This document shows, one piece after another, positions 18,797 to 28,194 of a stretch of DNA of 64,000 nucleotides (positions are counted from its first letter, which is position 1; each line of letters begins with the position of its first letter). The position numbers and the translations under genes were made by a program. The notes beneath the pieces are model-generated. The model was not told the DNA's origin, did not search any database, and saw nothing but the letters and a program-made list of their open reading frames with translations. Source of the stretch: Symbiodinium natans (Eukaryota; Sar; Dinophyceae; Suessiales; Symbiodiniaceae); the NCBI GenBank assembly GCA_905221605.1, contig CAJNDS010002523.1, forward strand, positions 862,001 to 926,000. Reading direction: 5' to 3'.

Positions 18797-18916
18797 CAGG
18801 GTGGGGCCCCCTTACTATACTAACTGTAGTTAAGGGACTTATAACCTAACTTAGGGTCCTTATAACCCAATTTAGGGCCCTTATAACTCTACTTATAACT
18901 AGGGGGCCCCACCCTG
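18797..18916 (+). mobile_element. 120-bp MITE family B, copy 1
   Basis: Terminal inverted repeats CAGGGTGGGGCCCCC and GGGGGCCCCACCCTG, flanked on both sides by TA (18795-18796 and 18917-18918). The interior is about three tandem units of a 21-mer built on TTAGGGNCCTTATAACCNAA. Copies at 32528-32647, 40717-40835, 52907-53026 and 59258-59377. TA target duplication with short TIRs is typical of Tc1/mariner-derived MITEs; the superfamily is an inference. No coding capacity. Confidence 0.93.
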
Positions 18917-19162
18917 TACAAGAAGCACAATAAATTGGGCAACAGTCCACGATTCTCGGCTCAAGGACTACCCCAAAACCCCTAACGTAGTTTAGGGTTT
19001 AGGGTTTAGGGCTTATGGTTTTGGGTTTTGGGTTTTGGGGTTTAGGGCACTGAGGGCTTCTGAAGATTGAGGAACGAATGCCCTGAAACCCCAAACCCCC
19101 AAAAAACCTAAACCGGTCACCCTTGGGGTCTCAAGGGCTAGGGTATATTCAGAACCCAAACC

Positions 19163-19261
19163 CCCTAAACCCTAAACCCTAAACCCTAAACCCTAAACCC
19201 TAAACCCTAAACCCTAAACCCTAAACCCTAAACCCTAAACCCTAAACCCTAAACCCTAAAC
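19163..19261 (-). repeat. Perfect CCCTAAA array
   Basis: About 14 uninterrupted heptamers, one of the longest in the window. Confidence 0.97.
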
Positions 19262-19674
19262 GCTAAAGCCAAACCCGAAAGCCGAAACCCTTAGGAAAAC
19301 CGCCCTTTTCAGGCCGCCCACGAATCCCTAAACCCCAAACCTAAACCCTAAACCCTAAACCCTAAACCTTCAACCTGGAAGCCTGTGAAACTTTTGTAAG
19401 TAGGGATAGTAAGGTGAGGATATGGGGATCACAAGTGGGTTTAAAGGGGGATACGCCAAAAGAAACCCCATAAACCCTAGGGTTTAGGGTTTAGGGTTTA
19501 GGGTTTGGGGTTTAGGGTTTAGGGTTTAGGGTTAGACTCTAAACCCTAAAGACCTCCCCTTTCAGGCCCGGAATGTAACTTTAGTAAGCAGGGTTAGTAA
19601 GGTGGGGCTATGGGGATTAAAAGAGGGTTTGGAGATACTGCGCACACTCTAAGTTAAAAGACACCTCCATAAAC

Positions 19675-19793
19675 CTAGGCTGCCCAGTAACCTGGGCTTA
19701 AAAAATGGGTGCCCTTTTATTGCTTAAAGGGGTTTATCAGGGAACCTAAACCCTCAAAAAAGGGGAATAAGGGCACCACTCTTTGCATCCTAG
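19675..19793 (+). repeat. Dispersed element family A, copy 2
   Basis: Same order of blocks as 18181-18293: TAGGCTGCCCAGTAACC at the start and GCATCCTAG at the end, similar length. Confidence 0.75.
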
Positions 19794-20280
19794 AAACCCT
19801 AGACCCGAAACCCTAAAGACCTTCCCTTTTAAGGCCGCCCCAAAGTCAAGCGTTTCTACCGCGCCTCGCGGTAGGCTGCTGCAGCTTCTTCGGGTCGTCC
19901 TGCGCACACACGCAAAGGCACGTTTAGGTCATTTTGGGTTTAGGGATTTAGGGTTAATGGTTCAGGAAGTAGGGGTGAAGGGGGGGTTAGGGGTTTAGGG
20001 CCGTTTAGGGGCCTTAGGGGCTTAAGGGGTGTTTGGGGTCTGGGGTTCGCTCACGCGCGCGCACACAGGTTGCCGACCCCGAAGCCCTTCTTGCCTGCGC
20101 CCCTGAAACCCTTTAGGGCTCAGGGCTCAGGGTTCAGCGTTCAGGGTTTCGGGTTAGGGTTTAGGGTTTAGGGTTTAGGGACCCTCAACCCTAAACCCTG
20201 AAGCCCTAGCCCGCTGCAAACCCTGTGTCGAAGTGTCCGAAGTTGAGCATCTTTCTCGCAACAACCCTAAAGTGTCTTGA

Positions 20281-20403
20281 ATGGAAACCCCAAACAGGGA
20301 GCCCCACGAAGATAGTAGCAATGTGATAGTTTATCTACCAGGGTCCTCCAATTCCCTTTCTATTCCTACTATCTTCTTGGGGTTCCCTGTTTGGGGTTCC
20401 CAT
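20281..20403. mobile_element. Inverted-repeat element with 38-bp arms
   Basis: The arm at 20281-20318 (ATGGAAACCCCAAACAGGG ... GAAGATAGTAG) is the reverse complement of 20366-20403 with about three mismatches, around a 47-bp centre. MITE-like or a foldback element. Only one copy seen in this window. Confidence 0.85.
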
Positions 20404-22208
20404 TATGATCCTTCTAAACCCTCGCATACATTAACATACCCCAAACCCATATATACCCTTTCAGCTATAAAAGGGGAATACAAGGAAGGATTTCACCATA
20501 CTCCGTACCTTGTTTGAGGGGTATGCGCAAGGGGCATGCTGCACATTTCTTTGATTCTCACAGCAGCCCTTGAAGTCTTCACCCTTCGGATCAATCGCGA
20601 CATTAAGCTTGCAACGCTCACACCCTCAAACCTTCTAAGCCCTGGAAGGCCTACACCCTAACCCTAAACCCTAAACCCTAAACCCTAAACCCTAAACCCT
20701 AAACCCTAAACCCTAAACCCTATACCCTCTAAACCCTAAACCCTAAACCCAAACCCCAAACCCTAAACCCAAACCCCAAACCCCAAACCCTAAACCCCCC
20801 CAAAACACACCCATAAACCCCCGAACTCCAAGCCTTGCAGCTGGAGGCAGAATGCCAGACCCGCGCGGCCTCACGAACCCTCTTCTGGGTTTAGGGTTTA
20901 GGGTTTAGGGTTTAGAGTTTAGGGTTTAGGGCTTAGGGGTGTAGGTGTTTAGGTGTTTAGGGCTTCGGTGTTCAGGGCTTAAGTGGTAAAAGCTTAGGAT
21001 TTAGGATTTAGGATTTAGGATTTAGGATTTGTAGGTGTTGGGTTTGGGGCTTAAAAGGCTTCTGGGTTTTGGGTTTCGGTGTCGGGGGTTCGAGCTGTGT
21101 AGGGCTTAGAGACTCGGATGTCCCAGATCCAGGTCAACCCCACACCCTAAACCCAAAACCCTAAACCCTAAACCCTAGACCCTAAACCCTAAACCCTAAA
21201 CCCCAAACCCAAAAGGTGTATGTAGCTGGATGGAAGACACTTTGTGAGCTTGAAGTGCTTGGCTTCAGCGCTTGGTGGCTTATGTGGGCTACAGTTCTAT
21301 GAGCCGAGGGCACGGGAGAATGAAAGGGTTCAGGGTTTAGGGTTTTAGGGTTTAGGGTTATCCATGTAGGGTCCCGAGTCCGTGAACCTGAACTCGTAAA
21401 CCCGAAGCCATCTCAGTCCATGGCGGGCTAGGGAGCTCGGGCGCGCGGATGCCAAAGCCTTCCCGTCCTCCAGGTGTTGCTCAGGGCATTTTGCCTGTGT
21501 TTATTTTTGTTTAATACTTTCGTTTATCAATATTGATTAATTCTTATATGTATGTATGTATGTGATATGATATTTGTTCTTCTTTTGGGTATGTTAGGGG
21601 TTAGGGCTTGGAAGCTCGGTTGTATGTTGCTGTCCAAAACCCTAAACCCAAGAAACCCAAGAAACCCGAGAAACCCAACAAACCCCAAGAAACCCAAGAA
21701 ACTCAAGAAACCCAACAAACCCAAAAAAAAACAAAAACACAAGAAACCCAAGAAACCCAAGAAACCCAAGAACCCCAAAACCCTAAACCCTCCTTCAGGC
21801 TCTGAATGTTTGGAGGTTCTCTGTCTCGAAAGGTTGAAACGAGGTTGGGGTTTAGGGTATGAGGTTTATCGGGATGTGTACGTAGGGGAGAATGTTTTAG
21901 TCAGGCTACTGGGTGATTATGAGTGGGCTTCTGCGGTCAAGGATTGTGTCTCTTAAACCCTCCTAAACCCTAAACCCTAAACCCTAAACCCTAAACCCTA
22001 AACCCTAAACCATAGGCCGCCCGCGCCAGGCGGCGGCCGGTACAACTGAACGCTACCGCTTCGAGATCTGCTTGCTTTGCCAAGCAGATCGAGCTTGCCA
22101 CACCTGACGTATCCCTGCTAGCCATAGGGCACAATGTAATAATGGATTAACCCTAAACCCCCGACGCGCGACACCGGCGGGGGAGGTCGGGCCTAAGAAG
22201 CTGTTGCG
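20404..22208. repeat. Telomeric mosaic and AAACCCAAG minisatellite
   Basis: No gene. CCCTAAA arrays at about 20655-20810 and 21965-22010, TTTAGGG at 20886-20935, and a run of TTTAGGA units at 21000-21030. A 9-10 bp minisatellite of AAACCCAAG/AAACCCAAC units covers about 21648-21784. A small hairpin lies at 22065-22090 (GATCTGCTTG, six-base loop, CAAGCAGATC). Confidence 0.85.
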
Positions 22209-22998
22209 CCCCCACCAGGTTGCCCCCGCCAGGGTTCCCCCGCCAGGGTTGCCCCCGCCAGGGTTGCCCCCGCCAGGGTTGCCCCCGCCAGGTTTGCCCC
22301 CGCCAGCCAGATTGCCCCCCAGGGTTGCCCCCCTCACCCCGCCAGCCCGCCCGGGTTGCCCCTGCCAGGGTTGCCCCCGCCAGGGTTGCCCCTGCCAGAG
22401 TTGCCCCCGCCAGAGTTGTTTCGCCAGAGTTGCCCCCGCCAGGTTGGCCTCGCCAGGGTTGCCCCTGCCAGGGTTGCCCCCCGCCACCCCGCATTGTTCC
22501 CGCCAGGGTTGCCCCCGTCAGGGTTGCCCCCGCCAGGGTTGCCCCCACCAGGGTTGCCCCCGCTAGGGTTGCCCCCGCCAGGGTTGCCCTTGGTGGTTGC
22601 CCCCGCCAGGGTTGCCCCCGCCAGGGTGACAGCGTTGCCCCCACCAGCAGGGTTGCCCCCTCCGGTTGCCCCCCCGAAATTGGCCTCGCCGCCTATTCAG
22701 GAATTGTGCACCTGTATGCTTCGTCGTCCTGTCCCCGCCAAAGTTCTCCCTTAGTGGCCCACCAGGGTCCAGACATATAGAAATAAATATATGTTTATAC
22801 CTCACCTTGCCCCTGCCAGGGTTGCCCCCGGCAGGGTTGCCCCCACCAGGGTTGTCTCCGAGGTTTGTCCCCACCAGGTTGCCTCTGCCAGGGTTGCCCC
22901 CGCCAGGGTTGCCCCCGCCAGGGTTGCCCTGTCAGGTTGCCCCGCCAGGGTTGCCCCCGCCAGGGTTGCCCGCCAGGATGCCCAGGTTTGTCCCCGCC
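22209..22998 (+). repeat. 15-bp minisatellite TTGCCCCCGCCAGGG, main block
   Basis: Dozens of 15-mers with point variation at 22209-22670 and 22806-22998. Between them lies a 135-bp spacer (from CCTATTCAGGAATTGTGCAC) that recurs after the second block at about 23590. Because 15 is divisible by 3, all six frames stay open, giving GLPPP, ARVAP, GATLA or WRGQP repeat translations. No start context or non-repeat domain supports a real protein. Confidence 0.93.
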
Positions 22999-23381
22999 AT
23001 TTTTAATATTTTTAATCTACATTTTCTATCTTCTGATATTCCTTTAAGGAATTCCACTAATAATAAAATGGCATTTTTCCCTTTCATTATTAGTAAAGAT
23101 TTCTATGGAAAGATATTAATTCTCGATCTATATCTTCTTCAAATTCATTTCGGCTTCTCTTCTTTCTCACATCCAGTGAATGCAGTAGAAGCATGTGGAT
23201 TACTTACTCCCTTACATAACGTACCTGAATGGTTTCTTATGCCAATATGCTATGCTAAAAGCTGTACCAAATAAAAATGCAGGATTCATTATCTTTCATC
23301 CTATTTTACTTTATGAGAAGTCTTTCAATGTCATTCTATTTTAAAATTAAGACGTCCAGTAGATTTAATGGTTTTTATCGC
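22999..23381 (+). pseudogene. cob: NUMT: fragment of mitochondrial cytochrome b (cob)
   Basis: AT-rich island inside the GC-rich minisatellite. Translated from 22999 it reads IFNIFNLHFLSSDIPL, then ISKDFYG, LLQIHFGFSSFSHP and LLTPLHNVPEW. These match the C-terminal half of cytochrome b, where the PEW motif of the Qo site is diagnostic. After PEW two bases of the expected Tyr codon are missing near 23231. Shifting frame restores FLCQYAMLKAVPNKNAGFII, the next conserved part. A stop follows within 35 codons. The fragment lacks the N-terminal haem-binding half and is frameshifted, so it is a nuclear copy and not functional. The style of sequence fits a dinoflagellate mitochondrial gene. The last ~40 bases before 23381 could not be assigned. 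Confidence 0.88.
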
Positions 23382-23383
23382 AA

Positions 23384-23843
23384 CCCCGCCGGGTTGCCCA
23401 GTTTTACCCCTGCCAGGGTTGCCCCCACCAGGGTTGCCCCCACCAGCGTTGCCCCCGCCAGGGTTGCCCCCGCCAGGGTTGCCGCCGAGTTAGGGTTGCC
23501 CTTGGCAGGGTTGCCCCGCCAGGGTTGCCCCCGCCAGGGTGACATTGCCCTCGCCGGGTTGCCCTGTCAGGGTTCCGCGCCTCCTCACGTCGCCTACTCA
23601 GGAATTGTGCACCTTCTCTGCGACGGCCCTACGCACCTCGTCCTCTTCGCGCGCTGGCGAGGCTTCGTCGTCCTTCTCTATGAAGTTTTGTTTAGTTGCC
23701 GAGCAGGGCTTCAAGTGCGAAGGGCCCTGTCAAAGTTCTCTATTAATTACTTGCCAGGGTTTCCCATTGGTAGTCACCCCCGCCAGGGCCCCGCCAGGGT
23801 TGCCCCCGCCAAGGTTGATATATATATATATATATATATATGC
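23384..23843 (+). repeat. 15-bp minisatellite, second block, with spacer and (TA)n
   Basis: Further TTGCCCCCGCCAGGG-type units at 23384-23560 and 23775-23815, separated by a spacer of about 210 bp that begins like the one at 22680 (ACTCAGGAATTGTGCACC). The block ends in a (TA)n run (23818-23841), next to which the DNA transposon begins. Confidence 0.85.
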
Positions 23844-23868
23844 TACCCCCCCCCCCCATGGACCTACC
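23844..23868. repeat. Left terminal inverted repeat
   Basis: TA + C12 + ATGGACCTACC. Perfect inverse of 28999-29023, including the length of the 12-nt homopolymer. Preceded by (TA)n and GC. Confidence 0.93.
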
Positions 23869-24095
23869 AATTTCCTTTGTTTTGCTGGTGTGTGTTTGGC
23901 AGGTGTCTGAATTTTGTTGGTGTGTGTGTGTGTGTGGCATGTGTCTGAGCCAGATGCCCCGGGCAGAGAGATGACTTGGGAATTGGATGCTGTGAGCAAA
24001 GCATGCAAAAGATGCGACGGCAGATCTGTTTTACAGCGAGGGCGAAGCTCCACAAAGACGTGGGAGTGCTTAGCAAACATCAGATGGTCTTGGTT

Positions 24096-25400
24096 TCAGG
24101 CGAGGCGGTGTTCGTATGCTAGAAGCAGCGACCCCAGTCTTGCTGATCCTCTAGCACTCAGGCTTGGTGACAATGCTTCGCATGTACTCATCCAAGAGCT
24201 GGCCTGTGCATACCCACAGATCCTCGTTGCGGTGCCAGTACTCGTACTGTGCACTTCACTACGGATCTGGGCTGCCAGCTGCTTGGAGGATGCCTTGCCA
24301 TGCTGGTTTAATCGGAGACGGTCTTTGATAAAACGCCAGGCACGGTCGATGATTTGGGTGCCCCCCTTGGTCTTGATGACGGTGCCATCCGGAAGCTTGT
24401 GAGCGGAAATCTTCACATACACAGGCTTGACCCACACCCATTTGTTGCCCTTTTTGACCCTGCGTTTCTTGTGGACGACTGCATCGTGCAGCACTCCATC
24501 CACCTTGCTGCGATATGACCGGGCCGAATCCGAGTGCAAGATGACACGCCTGTTGTTGAGCCACTTCTGGGCCACTGGAGTCCAGTCTACCTTGCGAATA
24601 GCACCTGGCCCCGGTGCTCTGGGTACTGTGATGGCAGGGCGAAGTTTGAATAGGACCAAGCTCTTGGGACATCCTCGCTGGACTAACCCTCCCCACTGTT
24701 CCCACTCAGTGTTCTTGCCTTGCTGGGCATCCTTCTCTGTTTGCTCCCACGGCTTCAGAGTCCGCTTGTCGAAGCAAGCCTCATCCACCTCCACGTCTCT
24801 CCAAGCCTTGGGGGCGCCCCCAAACTTGATGGTTTTCTCAACCTGTGTGACGTGGCCACCCCGGAGGAAATTGAGATTGCTGTTGAGCCTCTCAATTGCT
24901 TTGTGATTTATGTTCGTGAGCAGATGGATGGTGGCCAGAGGAACTCCAGCGAGGCGAAGGAGGAGTGCAGTAGCTTGCACTTGGAGGCTGTGCCCTTCTG
25001 GACCACGAAGGACTGTGAAGAGGGGATGCAGATGAGCCGGAGAGACGTACTTCTGGCAGTTCTTCTTGTTGCACCTGTAGGCCTTGGTGTCCCTTGAAGG
25101 CCTATCAGACAATGGACCCAGCACACCTTCGTTGCAGAAAGGACATACACAACCCTCCCAGTTCGGCAGGAACTTGTCCTTCATGAGCATGTCCAAGATT
25201 TGGTTGTCGGTTGCCTTTAGGAGTTGTTGGATGTTACGACGCCACTTCGTCTGATCCTTGCGAAGAAAACCTCCTCCTAGTTTGTGACGCTGGTAAGGCA
25301 CCTTGGACCACGAGGCTGACTTGACCCCTGCAGGCTTCTTCAGGACCATCCGTCCTTTGCCCTTCTTGGGATCAGGGAAGGGGTTGTAGCGCTTGCCCAT
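24096..25400 (-). CDS. ISXO2-like (IS1595/Merlin) DDE transposase
   Basis: 434 codons, ATG at 25400. A zinc ribbon lies at about C86, C89, C110 and C115 (CPFC ... CNKKNC), placed before the catalytic core as in IS1595-family transposases. Core motifs: VEVDEACF (D206), ILHSDSARSY (D291) and GTQIIDRAWRFIKDRL (D352). The third acidic residue, usually Glu in ISXO2 proteins, appears as Asp. The N-terminus is basic. Role: cuts and joins transposon ends by two-metal DDE chemistry in the nucleus. The gene lies wholly within the TIR-bounded element, downstream of the ATPase gene and on the same strand. The frame is intact over its full length, so this copy may be active. The C-terminal 50 residues are Ser/Ala-rich and not conserved-looking. 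Confidence 0.88.
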   Translation of the reverse strand: MGKRYNPFPDPKKGKGRMVLKKPAGVKSASWSKVPYQRHKLGGGFLRKDQTKWRRNIQQLLKATDNQILDMLMKDKFLPNWEGCVCPFCNEGVLGPLSDRPSRDTKAYRCNKKNCQKYVSPAHLHPLFTVLRGPEGHSLQVQATALLLRLAGVPLATIHLLTNINHKAIERLNSNLNFLRGGHVTQVEKTIKFGGAPKAWRDVEVDEACFDKRTLKPWEQTEKDAQQGKNTEWEQWGGLVQRGCPKSLVLFKLRPAITVPRAPGPGAIRKVDWTPVAQKWLNNRRVILHSDSARSYRSKVDGVLHDAVVHKKRRVKKGNKWVWVKPVYVKISAHKLPDGTVIKTKGGTQIIDRAWRFIKDRLRLNQHGKASSKQLAAQIRSEVHSTSTGTATRICGYAQASSWMSTCEALSPSLSARGSARLGSLLLAYEHRLA

Positions 25401-25823
25401 AACTGCAACTGGCTATAGGAAATCTGGCTTGATCTCAAAAAAACTGCTTCAAAAATATAACCATGCAGATTTCGAAACCGCTGCTGTCAGCATGCCAGAT
25501 TTACAGGAACATTGCTTGCAAAAGACCTTTTCGTTGAACGACCTTCATTTGCTTTGCCACACACGTCAGACGAAGGTTTAGGGCGCAGGGCCATGTCGTG
25601 TGAGACGCGTTTTCTCCTTCTCTTACTAGCTGCAGAGCATCATGGCATCAAAATTCCCCCCGTATATATATATATATACATATATATGCATGATATGTTG
25701 AAATGTGTGCACTATGTGTTACTATGTATATAAAGAATGCACATATAAAAAAAGATATGTGAGTGACAAGGGGAATGCCATGAGCTAAAGTGCCGAAAGA
25801 CAGACTCAGATGTTGGTTTCCTT
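25401..25823 (-). other. Spacer between ATPase and transposase genes
   Basis: Non-coding, with a TATATA-rich run at about 25660-25690. It could be the 3' end of the ATPase gene plus the transposase upstream region, or an intercistronic spacer of one transcript resolved by trans-splicing. No motif decides between them. Confidence 0.5.
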
Positions 25824-27887
25824 TCAGTCGGTCTCCTGTTGGTCGATGATATCGGCCAGCTCCTGGGAGAGATTTTCGAGGCCTTCTTCATGTGAGAGGT
25901 CATCCATTGGGTCATGAATGTCCATAGGCGAGCCTTGCGAGGGAGGCTTCAAGGGAGAGATGGGTGCAGCCATCGAGCCCGGTGAGGAAGGCTTCGAGAG
26001 GGGGACGGGTGCAGCCATCAAAGATGTTGGGCTGGCAGGCTCATTTGCAGCATCCGAGATCTCAGTCTTCACGTCTGCATATCCGGCACGCAAGGCCTTC
26101 TTTGGAGGCGAGTCAAGATCGATGACATGTCCCTGCAAACTGGAAAGAGCCCTTCGGAAAGTCACAGACTCTTTCTTGACGGCAACCGCTTTGGGAACCG
26201 AGGGCACTGCAGGCAGTGAGGAAGGAGCCGCGGCTTCTATGTCTCTGTGAGCAGGTGGGCGAGGTTCATCATGAAAGAGACGATGCTGGGCATCATTGAT
26301 GATAGTCGGGTTGGGGAGTGGAAGGACCTTGTCATGAAGGACTGCATCCAGATAGCGGGCCTCCCAAGCGACGTCATCTTCGAAGGAAGCTGGTTTGACA
26401 AGCTTGTTCTCGCGATACAGCATGTACCTCTGCTGTGCCTCTGTTTTCAGGTAGTCCACGGGAGTTTGCAAGACAAGACAAGGGACCCGGTTCTCTTCCT
26501 GACTGGCACGTCTGAAGATCACCAGGTTTCCCGCGTTGACCAAGACATTGGCACGCTTCAAGACTGCCATGATGTGTGGTAGCTTGGTATCCTTAGGAAA
26601 GACTGGGGAAACGACTTCGAGGAATTGCTCATGGGGCATCTGCAGAATCGTGCCGGCCCGAATGTTTTGATGCTTCTCAATCCATTCAGTGGAGTCGTAG
26701 TCGTTGCAGACAAAGACTCTCATCTGCCCTTGGACGAACTTAGCCGCGCCCCACCGCTCTTTGGTCAACATAGTACAACCAACGTCGGTGAAACCTTTCA
26801 TTTTTCTGATGGGTTCCTCAGCAAGCCGCCCATCATCATGAATGTCAGGACGGTCTTTGCGACCTGGGTGACCCCGGAAAAAGTCGAACTCGGAGGCCTC
26901 GCGATACGAAGGTGGAGATGTGATGCCTTGTTCACGTTTCCAAAAACGGGAGGCACACAGGGCTATGATTCTGGCGAGTGGCGTTTTTCCACTTCCCGGA
27001 CCTCCAACTACCCCCACGGCATGTGTGGTCATGGTTTTGAGAATGGGGTTGACGCCAAATTTCAAAATCTGGTAGTCCAAGTCTGCCAGGGTGAAGAAGA
27101 AGTTTTCTACGGGAAGTGCGAGGACACCATCGGTTTGGATGGCACGAATGGACTTCTCGACCGTGGAGATGGGCCACTGAAAAATAGGCGAGTCCTGGTT
27201 CACGTGGAGGTTTTTAGTGATCCACTGCACTCGCTTCCACTCACTTGCGAGGTTGCCGGCTTCTTGTTCGACGAAGGCAAAGCCCTTGTCCACATCCTCC
27301 TCCGAGAGGGTAGAGAGATAGTAGCCTTGTTTGGAAGCCTTTTCTTGATGGGGAACAACTGCAGAAAGGGAGTAGCAGCGACACTGCCACCCTCCCAGCT
27401 GTTCAAAGAACCATTGCCATGCTTTCTTGAAATCGTAAGCGTTGCGACCATGCCAATTCAGCACATGGGGCGTGCCGTGGCAGAGGGTGTCCACGACAGA
27501 CTTTGTCAGCTTGAGATCAGGTGACTGAACATGCTTGACTATGCAGACATTCCCGTTTGTGAGTGGGAGCACGGCAAATTGAAGGACAAGCTTGACGTCC
27601 AGCTTCTGCTTGGGACAGAAAGGCGGAGGAAGCTCATTCCATTTGCCAGCATTAATCAAGGACTCAATGGTATTTTTGTCGGGGGGCGGCACATTCGTGA
27701 TCACATCCACGAAGTGTTTGAGAAGAGTGTTGGTATTGCCCAGCTCCGTCATAGGAAGATCCATGATGGAGATGCCGCCTAGGGCCTGATCAGACCATAT
27801 TGGGTAGGGCAGTTGCTTCGAGAGATGCATGCCTCGAGTGGCATCGAGCCCGGTGCTCACTGCGGTGTCACCATCACGCTCAGCCAT
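25824..27887 (-). CDS. P-loop ATPase resembling SF3 helicases, transposon-encoded
   Basis: 687 codons, ATG at 27887. Walker A GVVGGPGSGKT lies at about residues 292-302. An acidic motif PDIHDDG at about 345-351 fits Walker B. A hydrophobic strand ending in Asn, VFVCND (about 390-395), fits motif C/sensor 1. The order and spacing resemble superfamily 3 helicases and single-stranded-DNA Rep proteins, although an ordinary AAA+ fold cannot be excluded. The N-terminal 280 residues are not recognised, and no HUH nickase motif was seen. The C-terminal 130 residues are Pro/Ser-rich and disordered, with VIDLDS near residue 586 (a possible SUMO-interaction motif) and an acidic end. It sits upstream of the transposase gene inside the same TIRs. 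Inferred role: ATP-dependent partner in target choice, end remodelling or replication of the element. Confidence 0.75.
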   Translation of the reverse strand: MAERDGDTAVSTGLDATRGMHLSKQLPYPIWSDQALGGISIMDLPMTELGNTNTLLKHFVDVITNVPPPDKNTIESLINAGKWNELPPPFCPKQKLDVKLVLQFAVLPLTNGNVCIVKHVQSPDLKLTKSVVDTLCHGTPHVLNWHGRNAYDFKKAWQWFFEQLGGWQCRCYSLSAVVPHQEKASKQGYYLSTLSEEDVDKGFAFVEQEAGNLASEWKRVQWITKNLHVNQDSPIFQWPISTVEKSIRAIQTDGVLALPVENFFFTLADLDYQILKFGVNPILKTMTTHAVGVVGGPGSGKTPLARIIALCASRFWKREQGITSPPSYREASEFDFFRGHPGRKDRPDIHDDGRLAEEPIRKMKGFTDVGCTMLTKERWGAAKFVQGQMRVFVCNDYDSTEWIEKHQNIRAGTILQMPHEQFLEVVSPVFPKDTKLPHIMAVLKRANVLVNAGNLVIFRRASQEENRVPCLVLQTPVDYLKTEAQQRYMLYRENKLVKPASFEDDVAWEARYLDAVLHDKVLPLPNPTIINDAQHRLFHDEPRPPAHRDIEAAAPSSLPAVPSVPKAVAVKKESVTFRRALSSLQGHVIDLDSPPKKALRAGYADVKTEISDAANEPASPTSLMAAPVPLSKPSSPGSMAAPISPLKPPSQGSPMDIHDPMDDLSHEEGLENLSQELADIIDQQETD

Positions 27888-28190
27888 GGTGACTCACTCT
27901 TATCGTATCAGGGAAACGAACTACAGTAATTTGAGCTGAGTGAAGCTCCGTGTCATAGTATTGCAGCTTGCAGCTCACTGCACAGAGCGAAAGCAGACAG
28001 TACGCGCATGACGGCTCTGCAGGATTCCATTTTTTTGTGGATCGATGAAGTCTCCGAAACCTACATGGCGGCTCAGTGAGATCGATTGGCCTTGGGTACC
28101 AAAAGGTGGCACATGCAGATCACATGGTGTGCGACATTATATATGACTATGGCTCTAGATCAAGAAAATTTATATAAAACATGGATAGGG
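27888..28190. promoter_or_regulatory. Upstream region of the transposon genes
   Basis: About 300 bp between the ATPase start codon and the palindromic repeats. No TATA or initiator motif can be called. By position it should hold the promoter and 5' UTR of the minus-strand genes. Confidence 0.35.
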
Positions 28191-28194
28191 GTTC

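Larger units (their letters stand above)
18919..20280. repeat. Telomeric mosaic between small elements
   Basis: No gene. Contains the long CCCTAAA array at 19163-19261 (about 14 perfect units). A duplicated 60-bp segment lies at 19383-19450 and 19570-19632 (GTAAGTAGGGATAGTAAGGT type). A second family A element is at 19675-19793. Head-to-head heptamer junctions occur at about 19525-19545 and 20165-20190. Confidence 0.85.

Noticed and set aside
18955-18966. Further spliced-leader relics (GGCTCAAG at 18959, 52260 and similar)
   Set aside because: Only eight bases match, which is expected by chance several times in 64 kb.
22153-22644. Pentapeptide-repeat protein on the minus strand
   Set aside because: The GATLA pattern follows directly from the 15-bp DNA repeat; all other frames are equally open and there is no non-repeat domain.
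22209-23815. CRISPR array
   Set aside because: Units are contiguous 15-mers without spacers, and no Cas gene is present.
24096-27887. Bacterial contamination carrying an IS1595-type insertion
   Set aside because: The ends lie in (AT)n beside the same minisatellite and telomeric DNA as the rest of the window, and the ATPase has a long disordered eukaryote-like tail.
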